From: Bacillus sp. AFS088145 | Lineage (GTDB): Bacteria; Bacillota; Bacilli; Bacillales; Bacillaceae_G | Assembly (NCBI RefSeq): GCF_002564465.1 | Contig: NZ_NUUX01000015.1 | Span: 202,494-266,493 of the forward strand | DNA length: 64,000 bases | Reading direction: 5' to 3' | Shown here: positions 37,167 to 45,533 of the stretch, piece by piece | Numbering within the stretch: the stretch's first letter is position 1 | How the letters are laid out: each line of letters starts with the position of its first letter | Made by a program: the position numbers and the translations under genes | The notes under the pieces: model-generated | The model's database searches: none | What the model was told of the DNA's origin: nothing | The model's input: the letters and a program-made list of their open reading frames with translations, nothing else

Positions 37167-37558
37167 TCATTTACCAATGTTTCTTACGTCAATACTGTAT
37201 CGAATTACTTATTTTTCATCTTTTTCTCGAATTTACAAAAGACATCAAAAGTCCTACTTTTCTGACTATATTTCTTAATTTGAGTCTAAAACATTTTAAA
37301 AGAGTATTTTATATGTATCTTTTTGTTATATCGAAATTTTATTTTTTTCCAATTTATGGTAAAAGAACAGACTGTCCATTTTTGTTGTTTTAGTAATTAA
37401 ATTGTATACAATTTGTACGTTTTTTCTTAGTCATTTTGTCTAATAGGGTGTGTACAAAAAAAATTTTTTATTTATGTAAATAAAAAAATTTGTCTATTTT
37501 ATTATTAAAAACAATAAAAGTGCATTTCTTTATCCAAACCTCTGCCTTATAAAAATAA
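37167..37558. other. AT-rich intergenic stretch with two palindromes
   Basis: About 390 bases without a credible gene; open frames here have no ribosome site or family resemblance. It holds a perfect 16-bp palindrome AAATTGTATACAATTT (37399-37414) and a purely AT hairpin (37461-37491). Confidence 0.55.
37399..37414. promoter_or_regulatory. Perfect 16-bp palindrome with GntR-like core
   Basis: AAATTGTATACAATTT is fully self-complementary. The core TTGTATACAA is the same as that of the gluconate-operon GntR operator of Bacillus subtilis as recalled. No gene is close enough to name a target: the nearest are the RR gene ending at 37616 and the small gene ending at 37088. Confidence 0.4.
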
Positions 37559-37600
37559 AAAAGCTAAATGGCATCCTTTATAAGAATCCATCTAACTTTT
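37559..37600. terminator. Terminator after the OmpR-like regulator gene
   Basis: AAAAGCTAAATGG pairs with CCATCTAACTTTT with two G-U positions. T-rich runs follow on both strands, so it could act in both directions. Confidence 0.75.
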
Positions 37601-37615
37601 TAATTCCACTCATGT

Positions 37616-38302
37616 TCAATAGGCAAGTGTTTCGAACCGATACCCTTTTCCCTTAATCGTTTTAATATATTTAGGATAATTCGGAAGTTCCTCAATTTTA
37701 TGTCGCAAACTATGAATATATATATCGATTAATCTTCTATTTTTATAAACAGAAATCACTTCCATTAATTCTTCTCTCGTTACAATAAAGCCGGCTTTTT
37801 TTATTAAAAAAAGTAAAATTGCGTATTCCCTACCATTTAATTCGATCCTCATTTTGTTTTTATAAACCTCTTCTCGATTTAAATAGAAGGAGATTTCTCC
37901 AAAATATAAAACTTTTTCTCGGTCTTCTTCTATTTTATCAGTGCCTGCCCTCCTCATTACTGCTTTTATTCTTGCGGATAAGTCTCTAGGATGAATCGGA
38001 TATTTAACATATTGATCCGCTCCTGCTTCAATACATATTGCTGCTTCGTATGAATCATAAGTTTCAACTAATAATATGATCGGTATTTCAGATATCCGTC
38101 TTATTCTCATGATTAATGGAATAAACTCGTCCAAAACTTGGCTTTTCATTAATATGATGCAACCTTTTAAGAAACCAAGATGTATTTCTTCATTAAACTC
38201 TCCATATCGATATGTGCTGATTTTAATTAATCCGAATTGTTTACTTTGTTGAAGCACATGTTCAATCTCGTTTTGATCTTGGATGATGACAATTTGCTCC
38301 AC
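37616..38302 (-). CDS. OmpR/PhoB-family DNA-binding protein with degenerate receiver domain
   Basis: 228 residues. The C-terminal winged helix (about 130-225) is typical: ELNGREYAILLFLIKKAGFI, VTREELMEVI, RRLIDIYIHSLRHKIE and IKTIKGKGYRFE. The N-terminal receiver keeps its fold (IPIILLVETYDSYEAAICIE, GADQYVKYPIHPRDL) but lacks the phosphoryl-accepting Asp: the beta-3 strand reads GCIILMKSQ. The acidic pair after beta-1 is reduced to IIQDQNE. It therefore probably acts without normal phosphorylation. No histidine kinase is adjacent. It is divergent from pstS, which has a PhoP box. Confidence 0.88.
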   Translation of the reverse strand: MEQIVIIQDQNEIEHVLQQSKQFGLIKISTYRYGEFNEEIHLGFLKGCIILMKSQVLDEFIPLIMRIRRISEIPIILLVETYDSYEAAICIEAGADQYVKYPIHPRDLSARIKAVMRRAGTDKIEEDREKVLYFGEISFYLNREEVYKNKMRIELNGREYAILLFLIKKAGFIVTREELMEVISVYKNRRLIDIYIHSLRHKIEELPNYPKYIKTIKGKGYRFETLAY

Positions 38303-38382
38303 CGTATATCTCTCCCATTTTTTACTGTTTATACGGTCATTTTAATTGGTTATTAACAAAAAAGGGGGACTTTCACTATACC

Positions 38383-38421
38383 TTTACAAATTCTTTACGT
38401 AGCGTTAAAAGCAAGTTAATC
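38383..38421 (+). promoter_or_regulatory. PhoP box of four direct hexamers upstream of pstS
   Basis: TTTACA, TTTACG, TTAAAA and TTAATC occur with exactly 5 bases between each (38383, 38394, 38405, 38416), an 11-base period like the TTAACA repeats bound by Bacillus PhoP. An additional TTAACA lies at 38353-38358. It is 53 bases upstream of the pstS ATG, with AT-rich -10 candidates between. Confidence 0.75.
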
Positions 38422-38473
38422 TTTGTGGGATATTGTAAGATATGTAGCAAAAACAACGAGGGGGGAACTGTAG

Positions 38474-39427
38474 ATGCAACTAAAGAAAACACTTTTATTA
38501 GGCATCGCAATCACAGCTATGTTATCTTTAGCAGCTTGTGGAATTGCCTATCATCCTAAGTCAAGTACAGATGAAAAGCAATTAACTGGTAGTGTACTAA
38601 TTGACGGTTCATCTACCGTTTTCCCGATTATGCAATCAATAACGAAGCAATATAGATCTGCTCAACCTGAGGTAACGATTTCATTAGGTAATAGTGGTAC
38701 AAATGATGGTTTTAAAAAATTCACAAATGGTATAACAGATATAAACGACGCATCTCGTCCAATAACAAATAAAGAAGATACAATCGCTAAACAAAATAAC
38801 ATCGATTATATTCAATTAAAATTAGCCTACGACGGTCTATCAGTCGTAGTAAATAAAGACAATGATTTTGTTAATCAATTAACAGTTGAACAATTAAAAA
38901 AGTTGTGGTCAGTAAAAAGCAATATAAAAACTTGGAACGAATTAAACTCGGCTTGGCCAAAAGAAGAAATTAAATTTTTCAGCCCTGGTAATGAGTCAGC
39001 AACTTACGAATACTTTAATAAAACAATCTTAAATCAAACTGGCGAACGGAAAGATGCTCAAACGTCTGAAGATGACAAAAAACTTGCCGCTGATGTTGCT
39101 AGTGAAAAAGGTGCAATTGGGTACTTTGGTCATGCTTACTATGAAGAAAACAAAGACAAATTAAAAATCGTACCAATCGTTAATCCAAAAACAGGTAAAG
39201 CTGTTTTACCGACTGAAGAGACGATTAAAAATGGGACATATCCACTTTCACGTGAACTCTACACATATGTAAATAGTAACTCACTTAAACGCCCTGTTGT
39301 TTTGGACTACTTGAAATTTGCTAATGAAAATGCTCCAATTTTAGCTGAGCAAGTTGGCTATATACCGTTAGAAGATGATCAATACGAAATCAATATTAAT
39401 AAAATAGAAGAAGCTAAACACAAATAA
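38474..39427 (+). CDS. pstS: Phosphate ABC transporter substrate-binding lipoprotein
   Basis: High-affinity phosphate-binding protein anchored outside the membrane. 317 residues. It has a signal peptide with lipobox LAAC (Cys near residue 22), then IDGSSTVFPIMQSITKQY, ISLGNSGTNDGFKKF and INDASRPI, the phosphate-binding segments of PstS, and later KAVLPTEETIKNGTYPLSR. GGGGGG lies before the ATG. No pstC, pstA or pstB follows: a bidirectional terminator and a convergent gene come next, so it relies on permease genes elsewhere or acts as a phosphate sensor or scavenger. Confidence 0.95.
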   Translation: MQLKKTLLLGIAITAMLSLAACGIAYHPKSSTDEKQLTGSVLIDGSSTVFPIMQSITKQYRSAQPEVTISLGNSGTNDGFKKFTNGITDINDASRPITNKEDTIAKQNNIDYIQLKLAYDGLSVVVNKDNDFVNQLTVEQLKKLWSVKSNIKTWNELNSAWPKEEIKFFSPGNESATYEYFNKTILNQTGERKDAQTSEDDKKLAADVASEKGAIGYFGHAYYEENKDKLKIVPIVNPKTGKAVLPTEETIKNGTYPLSRELYTYVNSNSLKRPVVLDYLKFANENAPILAEQVGYIPLEDDQYEININKIEEAKHK

Positions 39428-39453
39428 CCTAACTCCCCCCCAATTTAATTATA

Positions 39454-39489
39454 AAAAAGCTACGATTCGAGTTTGAATCGTAGCTTTTT
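39454..39489. terminator. Bidirectional terminator between pstS and the phosphotransferase gene
   Basis: A perfect 15-bp stem AAAAAGCTACGATTC with its complement and a 6-base loop has A-runs on one side and T-runs on the other, serving both convergent genes. Confidence 0.93.
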
Positions 39490-39502
39490 GTTTAATGTAA
39501 TT

Positions 39503-40468
39503 TTAAAGATCAATTATCGTTTTCTTATTTACGATTCTATCTTTCAACTCTTCACAAAGTTCAATAACCCTTTGCGTTTTCTCTTCATATTTCATATTCA
39601 ATACATGATAAAGCGTAATATCACGACATTTTAAAAATGAAGGAATTCGGCTATACCATTCTTCATCTAATACATATTCGGTTTCATAACCTTTTCGAAA
39701 GATTTCTAGCTGTCTTTTTGCGAAATTAGATTTTTCTTCGAATGATGCCTTACTACCCCAAGCAGTATAATATAGGACAATTGCGATATCTGAAATGAAA
39801 TAATTATATTGCAGATCATCGAAATCAAAAGCCGTTATTTCACCTTTATCATTTACGAAGAAATTATGGAGATGCAAATCACTATGAATTAATCCATATG
39901 AATCTTTCTTTCTGCCATAACTTTGGATTTCTTCTATTAATTCCTTCGTAAAAATGCCAAGTTCTTCATCAGCTAACATTTCATTTAAATAAGCTTCTTC
40001 GTACCAATGTTCACGATGATTTGTTACAGGATAATCCACTGTTAACGCATGAAGCTTTCCGATTGTTTTTCCCCATGTGTACATTAGATCATCATTCCAC
40101 ACAGCAGGATTTGTACGATCAACTAATTGACCATCTGCCCATTCAAACATTGATGCGTAAAAACTTGTGCCATCACTGGCATTTTGGACTTCTACTAAAT
40201 TTCCGTTAAAAGAAGTTAAAGAACCTGCTGCATTTGCTCCATTTTCTCTAGCATATTTTAAAAACTCTAGCTCTGCCTCAATTTCTTCTTTTGAGCGATG
40301 AGATGAGTGCGTTAATCGTAAAATGCGATCTGTTCCATCAGCTAGCTTACCTTTAAATAGATAGTTCTCGAACTCTCCGACTGGTTTTTCTTCTACTGTA
40401 ATACCAAATTGTGATGCTGCATTCGTTAAAATCTCTTTAGTAAAAACTCTTTCAACTGCTTGTTCCAT
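39503..40468 (-). CDS. APH/choline-kinase-like phosphotransferase
   Basis: 321 residues of the aminoglycoside phosphotransferase-like kinase fold. An N-terminal lobe includes DRILRLTHSSHRSKEEIEAE with a likely ATP-site Lys/Arg region. The catalytic loop GLIHSDLHLHNFFV holds the Brenner-type HxDxxxxN, and AFDFDDLQYNYFISDIAIVL is the metal-binding DFD equivalent. The physiological substrate is unknown; many such proteins act on small metabolites rather than antibiotics. The ATG follows GGGGGA. Flanked by a terminator and the YesMN-type genes. Confidence 0.85.
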   Translation of the reverse strand: MEQAVERVFTKEILTNAASQFGITVEEKPVGEFENYLFKGKLADGTDRILRLTHSSHRSKEEIEAELEFLKYARENGANAAGSLTSFNGNLVEVQNASDGTSFYASMFEWADGQLVDRTNPAVWNDDLMYTWGKTIGKLHALTVDYPVTNHREHWYEEAYLNEMLADEELGIFTKELIEEIQSYGRKKDSYGLIHSDLHLHNFFVNDKGEITAFDFDDLQYNYFISDIAIVLYYTAWGSKASFEEKSNFAKRQLEIFRKGYETEYVLDEEWYSRIPSFLKCRDITLYHVLNMKYEEKTQRVIELCEELKDRIVNKKTIIDL

Positions 40469-40557
40469 TTTTTAATCCCCCGAAACATAGAATAAATATC
40501 TAATTACTTATTCCTCAGTTTCCAAAGATTTCCTGCAACTTTTTTACTAAATAATTA

Positions 40558-42111
40558 CTAATCATTCATATTTCGATATTCATTTGGGGTCATCCCAACG
40601 ATTTTCTTAAACACTTTTCGAAAGTATTTATCATCCTGATAGCCAATTTTCCCTGCTATTTCATAAATTTTTAAATTAGGGAACTTCAATAATTCCTTCG
40701 CTTTTTCGATCCGAATTGAAACAATATAATCCGATATATTCACACCATAAATTTGTTTAAACTTACGGGATATATATTCGCGGCTTAAATAAAATTTCTC
40801 TGAAAACTCCTGAAGTGAAATCTCTTCAGCATAGTTCAGTTGAATATAATTTGCGATTGCTTCAATACTATTTAGTTCTTGATTCGTTTGATTCTTTTCT
40901 TGAATAATCGACTGAACTCTTTCCCTTTGAGTCGCTACATAATCACCAATTTCAAAATGCCCTTTCGCATTCCAGAACAATTCGAGATTTACTTCCTGAA
41001 CGGTTTGCAGCGATAGTTTATTAATCCAATGATTAAGGAAGATTAAAAACTCCTGATGCAATGAAAGTAACTGAGCAAAAGGTAGATAATTCTTCTGTGC
41101 GATTCGTTTACTAAAAAGTTGAATGACTTCATCGTAAATATAAATATCCTGCTTCTCAACCATTTGTTCAAATAAGTTTATGATTTCTACTAGATTAATC
41201 GGATTATACTCTTTTATATCTTTATAAGAATAAACTGGTACATCTCGCTTTTCTAAAATATTTACATGCTGTAGAACATTTACAACTTCCTCATACCCGG
41301 ACTGAATCGAATCAATTGTTAACTTTCTACTGATTGCAAAATGAAACGGAAAAGGCACAACTGTCGATAAAATTTTAGCAATATGTTGGATACTGTCAGT
41401 TACTTGCTCGCCCCAATATAGTAAACAAATCTCCTTTGTACCTTGTAAATTACGAAATGCAATTCCTCCATTTTGGTTTTGTAGAACTTCATTTACAATA
41501 TTCAATAAGGCAAAAAAGCATAAATCCTCTGGCCAAATATCTTTGAATGTCTCTAGATTTCGTAATTTTAGTAAAGAAACATGCAAAGTTTGCCCTTCTT
41601 CATAACCTAATTGGTTTAACATGTTCTGATTATATTCTTTACCGTAAATTGCATTTGTTAATTGTTTGTCTCTGTAAACAGGTAAAACTTCCTGCAGTAA
41701 ACGAAAATCATTTAACGCATCAATTCTCTCTTTTTCTTTTTCATTCCAATCTGATACTACTTTTACTAAAGTTTCATTCAATATATCCGGATCAATTGGT
41801 TTCAATAAATAATCAGACGCACCGAACTGAATGGCTTCTCTCATATAATGATAATCATCATATCCCGTTACAACGATTACTTTACAATTAATGTTTTCTG
41901 AATGAAGCCACTTTAATAATCCTCTACCGTCTAGTTCTGGCATCATTAAATCAGTAAATATGATTGTCGGTCTTTCCTTTATAATGATGTCTTGAGCGAT
42001 CGCTCCATTTTCTGCTTCTAATATTTCAGTAACACCAATTGCATCCCAATCTGCAAGAAGTTTTACACCTTCACGTACATGCTTTTCGTCATCTATTAGT
42101 AGAACCTTCAT
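40558..42111 (-). CDS. YesN-type response regulator with AraC DNA-binding domain
   Basis: 517 residues. The receiver (1-120) is complete: LLIDDEKHVREG, phosphoryl-accepting Asp in IIFTDLMMPELDG (about residue 54), VTGYDDYHYMREAI and SDYLLKPID. The middle 280 residues form a linker domain. The C-terminal double helix-turn-helix reads YAEEISLQEFSEKFYLSREY, ISRKFKQIYGVNISDYI and IAGKIGYQDDKYFRKVFKKI. It overlaps the kinase gene by 23 bases. Such pairs control neighbouring carbohydrate ABC importers, here probably the genes at 44.1-47.3 kb. Confidence 0.94.
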   Translation of the reverse strand: MKVLLIDDEKHVREGVKLLADWDAIGVTEILEAENGAIAQDIIIKERPTIIFTDLMMPELDGRGLLKWLHSENINCKVIVVTGYDDYHYMREAIQFGASDYLLKPIDPDILNETLVKVVSDWNEKEKERIDALNDFRLLQEVLPVYRDKQLTNAIYGKEYNQNMLNQLGYEEGQTLHVSLLKLRNLETFKDIWPEDLCFFALLNIVNEVLQNQNGGIAFRNLQGTKEICLLYWGEQVTDSIQHIAKILSTVVPFPFHFAISRKLTIDSIQSGYEEVVNVLQHVNILEKRDVPVYSYKDIKEYNPINLVEIINLFEQMVEKQDIYIYDEVIQLFSKRIAQKNYLPFAQLLSLHQEFLIFLNHWINKLSLQTVQEVNLELFWNAKGHFEIGDYVATQRERVQSIIQEKNQTNQELNSIEAIANYIQLNYAEEISLQEFSEKFYLSREYISRKFKQIYGVNISDYIVSIRIEKAKELLKFPNLKIYEIAGKIGYQDDKYFRKVFKKIVGMTPNEYRNMND

Positions 42112-43918
42112 GATTAACTTCTCCTCTTGTCATTTCAATCGGTATGATTATCGTTACAACAAAGTTTTCATGCTTCACACTTTCTATTTTTACTTCTGCT
42201 TTTTTACCATAATAGAAATGAATGCGATCAGAAATATTTTTTAAACCGATACTCTCGTGAGTATTTAATCCACCTTCTGATAGCGATGAATTGATGATTT
42301 CTAATTCTTCTTCTGATGCACCTTCACCATTATCAGCAATGACTATTTTTAAACGATCATCTTGTTGTCTATGAATCGAAATATTTAATTCACCAAGCTT
42401 TTGTTGCTTTTCAAAGCCATGTTTAAAGAAATTTTCGACGATTGGCTGTAAAATCATTTTTGGCATTTTTACTTTGTTTAACCCTTCATCCACTTCCAGG
42501 TTATAGACAAATTTGCCATCATAACGTTCGTTTTGAAGCGATAAATAATCTTTTATATGGTTTAATTCATCTTTAAGCGTTACAAAATCTTCATTATTTC
42601 TCATGCTATATCTCATGATTTTTGAGAGTGACATAATTAATCGATACACTTTGATTCCGTCATTTTTTAGTGAAAGAGTTCCAATTGACTGCAATGCATT
42701 GTATAAAAAATGCGGATTAATTTGAGACTGAAGTACTTTTAGTTGATTCGTTTTATTTTCTATTTGAAGTTTGTATTCTTTTATATATAAATCATTTAAC
42801 GTATCCACCATTGAAGTAAAATGTTTACCTAACTGACCAAACTCATCATTTCCTAACGTATCGAAAGAAACAGCAAGTTCTCCCTGCTCAATCCGTTGCA
42901 TATCTCGAATTAAGATTCGTATTGGTCGTGTAAATCTGAAGGATACAATAATGGTTAAAATGATGACTAATAAGACTGAAATCGCCCCGAGTGTAACCGT
43001 AATTTTCAATAATTGATTCGAATTATGATAGAGATTCTTATAAGGAATACTTTTAATGATTGTCCACTGTTGATGATTACTTTTTATTTTGTCATACACA
43101 TAGACCCCACTAAAATCTTTGCCCCTCCATTCAAAACTAGTTTCGCCTGATCGATCTGAGCTAATTTTTTTATACCATTTTGTTTCTAGCTTTTTACCAA
43201 TCAGCTTTTTTTCTGATGAATAAAGAACAACATTCCCATCGCCAACAACGAAAAGATGTTCCTCTCCCTTTTTATAAATACGATCAAAAATCTCATTAAT
43301 TCTACTTAATTCAATATCAATTGATAAAAAGCCTAGCCATTGGTCAGATGTCACATTATTTAAAAAATAATGAAGAGATACGACCTGCTTAACTGGCTCA
43401 ATTCGAAAATCAGATAAATTATTATAATTTTGAATCGGATGAGTCGGTTGAATATAATACGAGTCCCTCGAAAAACTTAAATTTCTATATGTGGGAATTT
43501 GGTTGAAATTATACAACTTCCCTCGACTACTCACTTTTGCATTGTAGACGGTGTAATCATCCTTACCCTTCGTTAAATATAAATGCAGCTGCTCAATTTC
43601 TCTTCTAGAAAAATAAAGTCCTAATAAACTACGTTGTATTTCAGCAGAATTTTGTTCGATGTAAGCTGTCGCACCATTTTCTAACACCGACAAAAACGGT
43701 CTATTACTATAAATGGACAATGGAATACCGTAAATTTCATTAAAATAATTCAATAAATCATTTCCACTACGCTTCAATAAATCATAATTCGTATTGACAA
43801 ATTCCTTCGTAACCGTGTTTTTCGTATAAAAATAACTTGCTATAATCGACAATCCAAATGGAATAATGGTTGCGATTAACAATAAGGTAATCAGCTTACT
43901 TCTAATACTGTTTTTCAT
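42089..43918 (-). CDS. YesM-type sensor histidine kinase
   Basis: 609 residues. Membrane helix about 11-31, extracytoplasmic sensor domain of about 270 residues, second helix about 305-328, HAMP linker (FRFTRPIRILIRDMQRIEQG), then the His_kinase domain LQSQINPHFLYNALQSIGTL with the phosphorylated His and an HATPase domain (PMILQPIVENFFKHGFE, VIADNGEGASEEEL, GLKNISDRIHFYYG). This is the class that senses extracellular sugars, sometimes through the binding protein. A cre-like site lies just upstream. Same transcript as the regulator. Confidence 0.94.
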   Translation of the reverse strand: MKNSIRSKLITLLLIATIIPFGLSIIASYFYTKNTVTKEFVNTNYDLLKRSGNDLLNYFNEIYGIPLSIYSNRPFLSVLENGATAYIEQNSAEIQRSLLGLYFSRREIEQLHLYLTKGKDDYTVYNAKVSSRGKLYNFNQIPTYRNLSFSRDSYYIQPTHPIQNYNNLSDFRIEPVKQVVSLHYFLNNVTSDQWLGFLSIDIELSRINEIFDRIYKKGEEHLFVVGDGNVVLYSSEKKLIGKKLETKWYKKISSDRSGETSFEWRGKDFSGVYVYDKIKSNHQQWTIIKSIPYKNLYHNSNQLLKITVTLGAISVLLVIILTIIVSFRFTRPIRILIRDMQRIEQGELAVSFDTLGNDEFGQLGKHFTSMVDTLNDLYIKEYKLQIENKTNQLKVLQSQINPHFLYNALQSIGTLSLKNDGIKVYRLIMSLSKIMRYSMRNNEDFVTLKDELNHIKDYLSLQNERYDGKFVYNLEVDEGLNKVKMPKMILQPIVENFFKHGFEKQQKLGELNISIHRQQDDRLKIVIADNGEGASEEELEIINSSLSEGGLNTHESIGLKNISDRIHFYYGKKAEVKIESVKHENFVVTIIIPIEMTRGEVNHEGSTNR

Positions 43919-43932
43919 GATAACATCCTTTG

Positions 43933-43946
43933 CGGAAACGTTTGCA
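43933..43946. promoter_or_regulatory. cre-like site upstream of the YesMN-type genes
   Basis: CGGAAACGTTTGCA fits the CcpA consensus TGNAANCGNNNNCA at all but the first position (the opposite strand fits with one mismatch at the end), and the centre AAACGTTT is palindromic. It lies 15-28 bases upstream of the kinase start, so binding could block transcription. Confidence 0.5.
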
Positions 43947-44058
43947 TTTTCTACTATCTAGTTTATCAGAAAGTTTAAATTTTAAATATAGGAAACTGAG
44001 GGTTAATTCTTATTATGAATACTTGCTAGAGAGTAAACTTTCAAATTAATCATAAAAA

Positions 44059-44088
44059 AACCCACAGGGAATTAATTCCTTGTGGGTT
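44059..44088 (-). terminator. Terminator after the first sugar-binding protein gene
   Basis: AACCCACAGGGAATT forms a 15-bp near-perfect stem (one G-U) with its partner and is followed on the minus strand by a T-run of seven. Confidence 0.93.
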
Positions 44089-44132
44089 GCCTTAATCTAT
44101 AGGGTATTTCAAGGAAGCCTAAAATCAAGAAA

Positions 44133-45404
44133 TTATTTCTTTAATTTCATCCAAGTATCTTCAAGAGATTTTAACATTTCGTCAGCAGATTTTTGCTTTC
44201 CAACGTAAGCTTGCATTGATGCACCAAACTCATTTGTAGCTCCATCTGGGTATTTGAACCAGTTCCAAGATAATGTTTTACCTTCAGCAGAGTATTTTTG
44301 TAAGTCGTCTGCGATTGGTCCTAAGTTTTTACCTTGAATTGTTTTTAATGCTGGGATGAACTTGAATTTTTCTACAATGTATTTCTTACCTGTGTCAGAA
44401 GTAACCATCCACTCTAAGAATTTTTTAGCTTCTTCTTTGTTTTTAGAGTTTTTGTTAACTACCCAGTTATTTGGTACACCCATTGGTAATTTGTCCATAG
44501 CTGCTTTGTCATCGTTGATTGGGATTGGTAACACGCCTAAGTTCATGTTTGGAGTAATTCCATCAATCATACCTTGAATCCAGTTACCTTGTTGGATCAT
44601 AGCAGTTTTACCTTGAGCAAAGTTTGTAACTTGAGTGTTGTAATCAGTTGTTAAAGGATTTTTGTTACCGTATTTAACTGTTAAATCAAACAGTTTCATA
44701 AATTGTTTAAACTTCTCGTTGTCTTGAATTTTCACTTTACCTGAATTTACATCAGCCATGAATTTATCTGGATCCTGTTGTTGAGCGAAAGGAATATTTA
44801 ATAAGTGAATTCCTAAAATCCACCACTCACCGTATCCGATTGAGAAAGGAGTGATGCCTGCTTTTTTAAGCTTTTCAGCTGCTGTAGTTAATTCGCTTAA
44901 AGTTTTTGGTGCTTCAGTAATACCAGCTTTTGCGAATAAATCTTTATTGTAAATAAAGCCATAACCTTCAGTATTCATAGGCATACCGTAAAGTTTGCCG
45001 TCGATTGTCATTGGTTTTTCAGTACCTGGATATAAGTCTTTTACCCATGATTGATCAGAAAGATCTTCTAATTTATCTTTCCAAGTTACTGCTTCTTGGA
45101 ATCCACCGTTATTAAAGATATCAGGCTCGTTACCTGAAGCAAATTGAGCTTTTAATGCTGCACCGTAGTCAGCACCGCCACCAACAGTTTGAATTTTAAC
45201 TGTTACGTTTGGATTTTCCTTATGGTAATCCTTCGCCATTTGTTCTAAATCTTTCGCAATCTCAGCTTTAAACTGGAATACGTTTAATGTTACTTTTTTA
45301 TCCTTTGAATCATTTGAAGCTTTGTCTGAAGATCCTCCAGAACATGCAGAGAATAACATCACTGAAGTTGTTAATGCTGCTGCTACCTTTAGCATCTTTT
45401 TCAT
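44133..45404 (-). CDS. Carbohydrate ABC transporter substrate-binding lipoprotein (copy 1)
   Basis: Family 1 extracellular sugar-binding protein. The preferred ATG (45404) follows GGGGG at normal spacing; the frame extends to 45458 without a ribosome site. The signal peptide MKKMLKVAAALTTSVMLF ends in lipobox SAC. The mature part has NVFQFKAEIAKDLEQMAKDY, PDIFNNGGFQEAVTW, GYGFIYNKDLFAKAG and NWFKYPDGATNEFGA. It is extremely similar to the protein at 50861-52135. It has its own promoter region with a perfect cre and a 16-bp motif shared with the permease promoter. No ATPase gene is present, so a shared MsmX-type ATPase is expected. The sugar is unknown. Confidence 0.93.
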   Translation of the reverse strand: MKKMLKVAAALTTSVMLFSACSGGSSDKASNDSKDKKVTLNVFQFKAEIAKDLEQMAKDYHKENPNVTVKIQTVGGGADYGAALKAQFASGNEPDIFNNGGFQEAVTWKDKLEDLSDQSWVKDLYPGTEKPMTIDGKLYGMPMNTEGYGFIYNKDLFAKAGITEAPKTLSELTTAAEKLKKAGITPFSIGYGEWWILGIHLLNIPFAQQQDPDKFMADVNSGKVKIQDNEKFKQFMKLFDLTVKYGNKNPLTTDYNTQVTNFAQGKTAMIQQGNWIQGMIDGITPNMNLGVLPIPINDDKAAMDKLPMGVPNNWVVNKNSKNKEEAKKFLEWMVTSDTGKKYIVEKFKFIPALKTIQGKNLGPIADDLQKYSAEGKTLSWNWFKYPDGATNEFGASMQAYVGKQKSADEMLKSLEDTWMKLKK

Positions 45405-45436
45405 CCTAAAAACCCCCGTCTTAATATTCTTTATTT

Positions 45437-45450
45437 TGAATACGCTTTCA
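45437..45450 (-). promoter_or_regulatory. Perfect cre site at the binding-protein promoter
   Basis: The minus strand reads TGAAAGCGTATTCA, an exact match to TGNAANCGNNNNCA. It lies immediately downstream of a TATAAT (-10, 45450-45455, preceded by TG), so CcpA binding would block RNA polymerase at the promoter or early in transcription. Confidence 0.75.
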
Positions 45451-45498
45451 TTATACATTTAAAAACAATCAACTTTGGATAGTCTAAATTGACATGAT

Positions 45499-45514
45499 GG
45501 GTGGAATATATTGA
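45499..45514. repeat. 16-bp motif, copy 1 (putative regulator site)
   Basis: GGGTGGAATATATTGA occurs here and identically at 47367-47382. Both copies lie upstream of a cre and a gene start of the YesMN-linked importer. Here it is also part of an inverted repeat GGGTGGAA...TTCCACCC (45499-45527). A binding site for the adjacent AraC-type regulator is inferred. Confidence 0.55.
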
Positions 45515-45533
45515 TAGCTTCCACCCAGTCACC

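Noticed and set aside
37148-37393. 81-codon plus-strand frame starting within the BH0509 terminator
   Set aside because: It begins inside the hairpin, has no ribosome site and low-complexity Phe/Leu/Tyr content typical of random AT-rich sequence.
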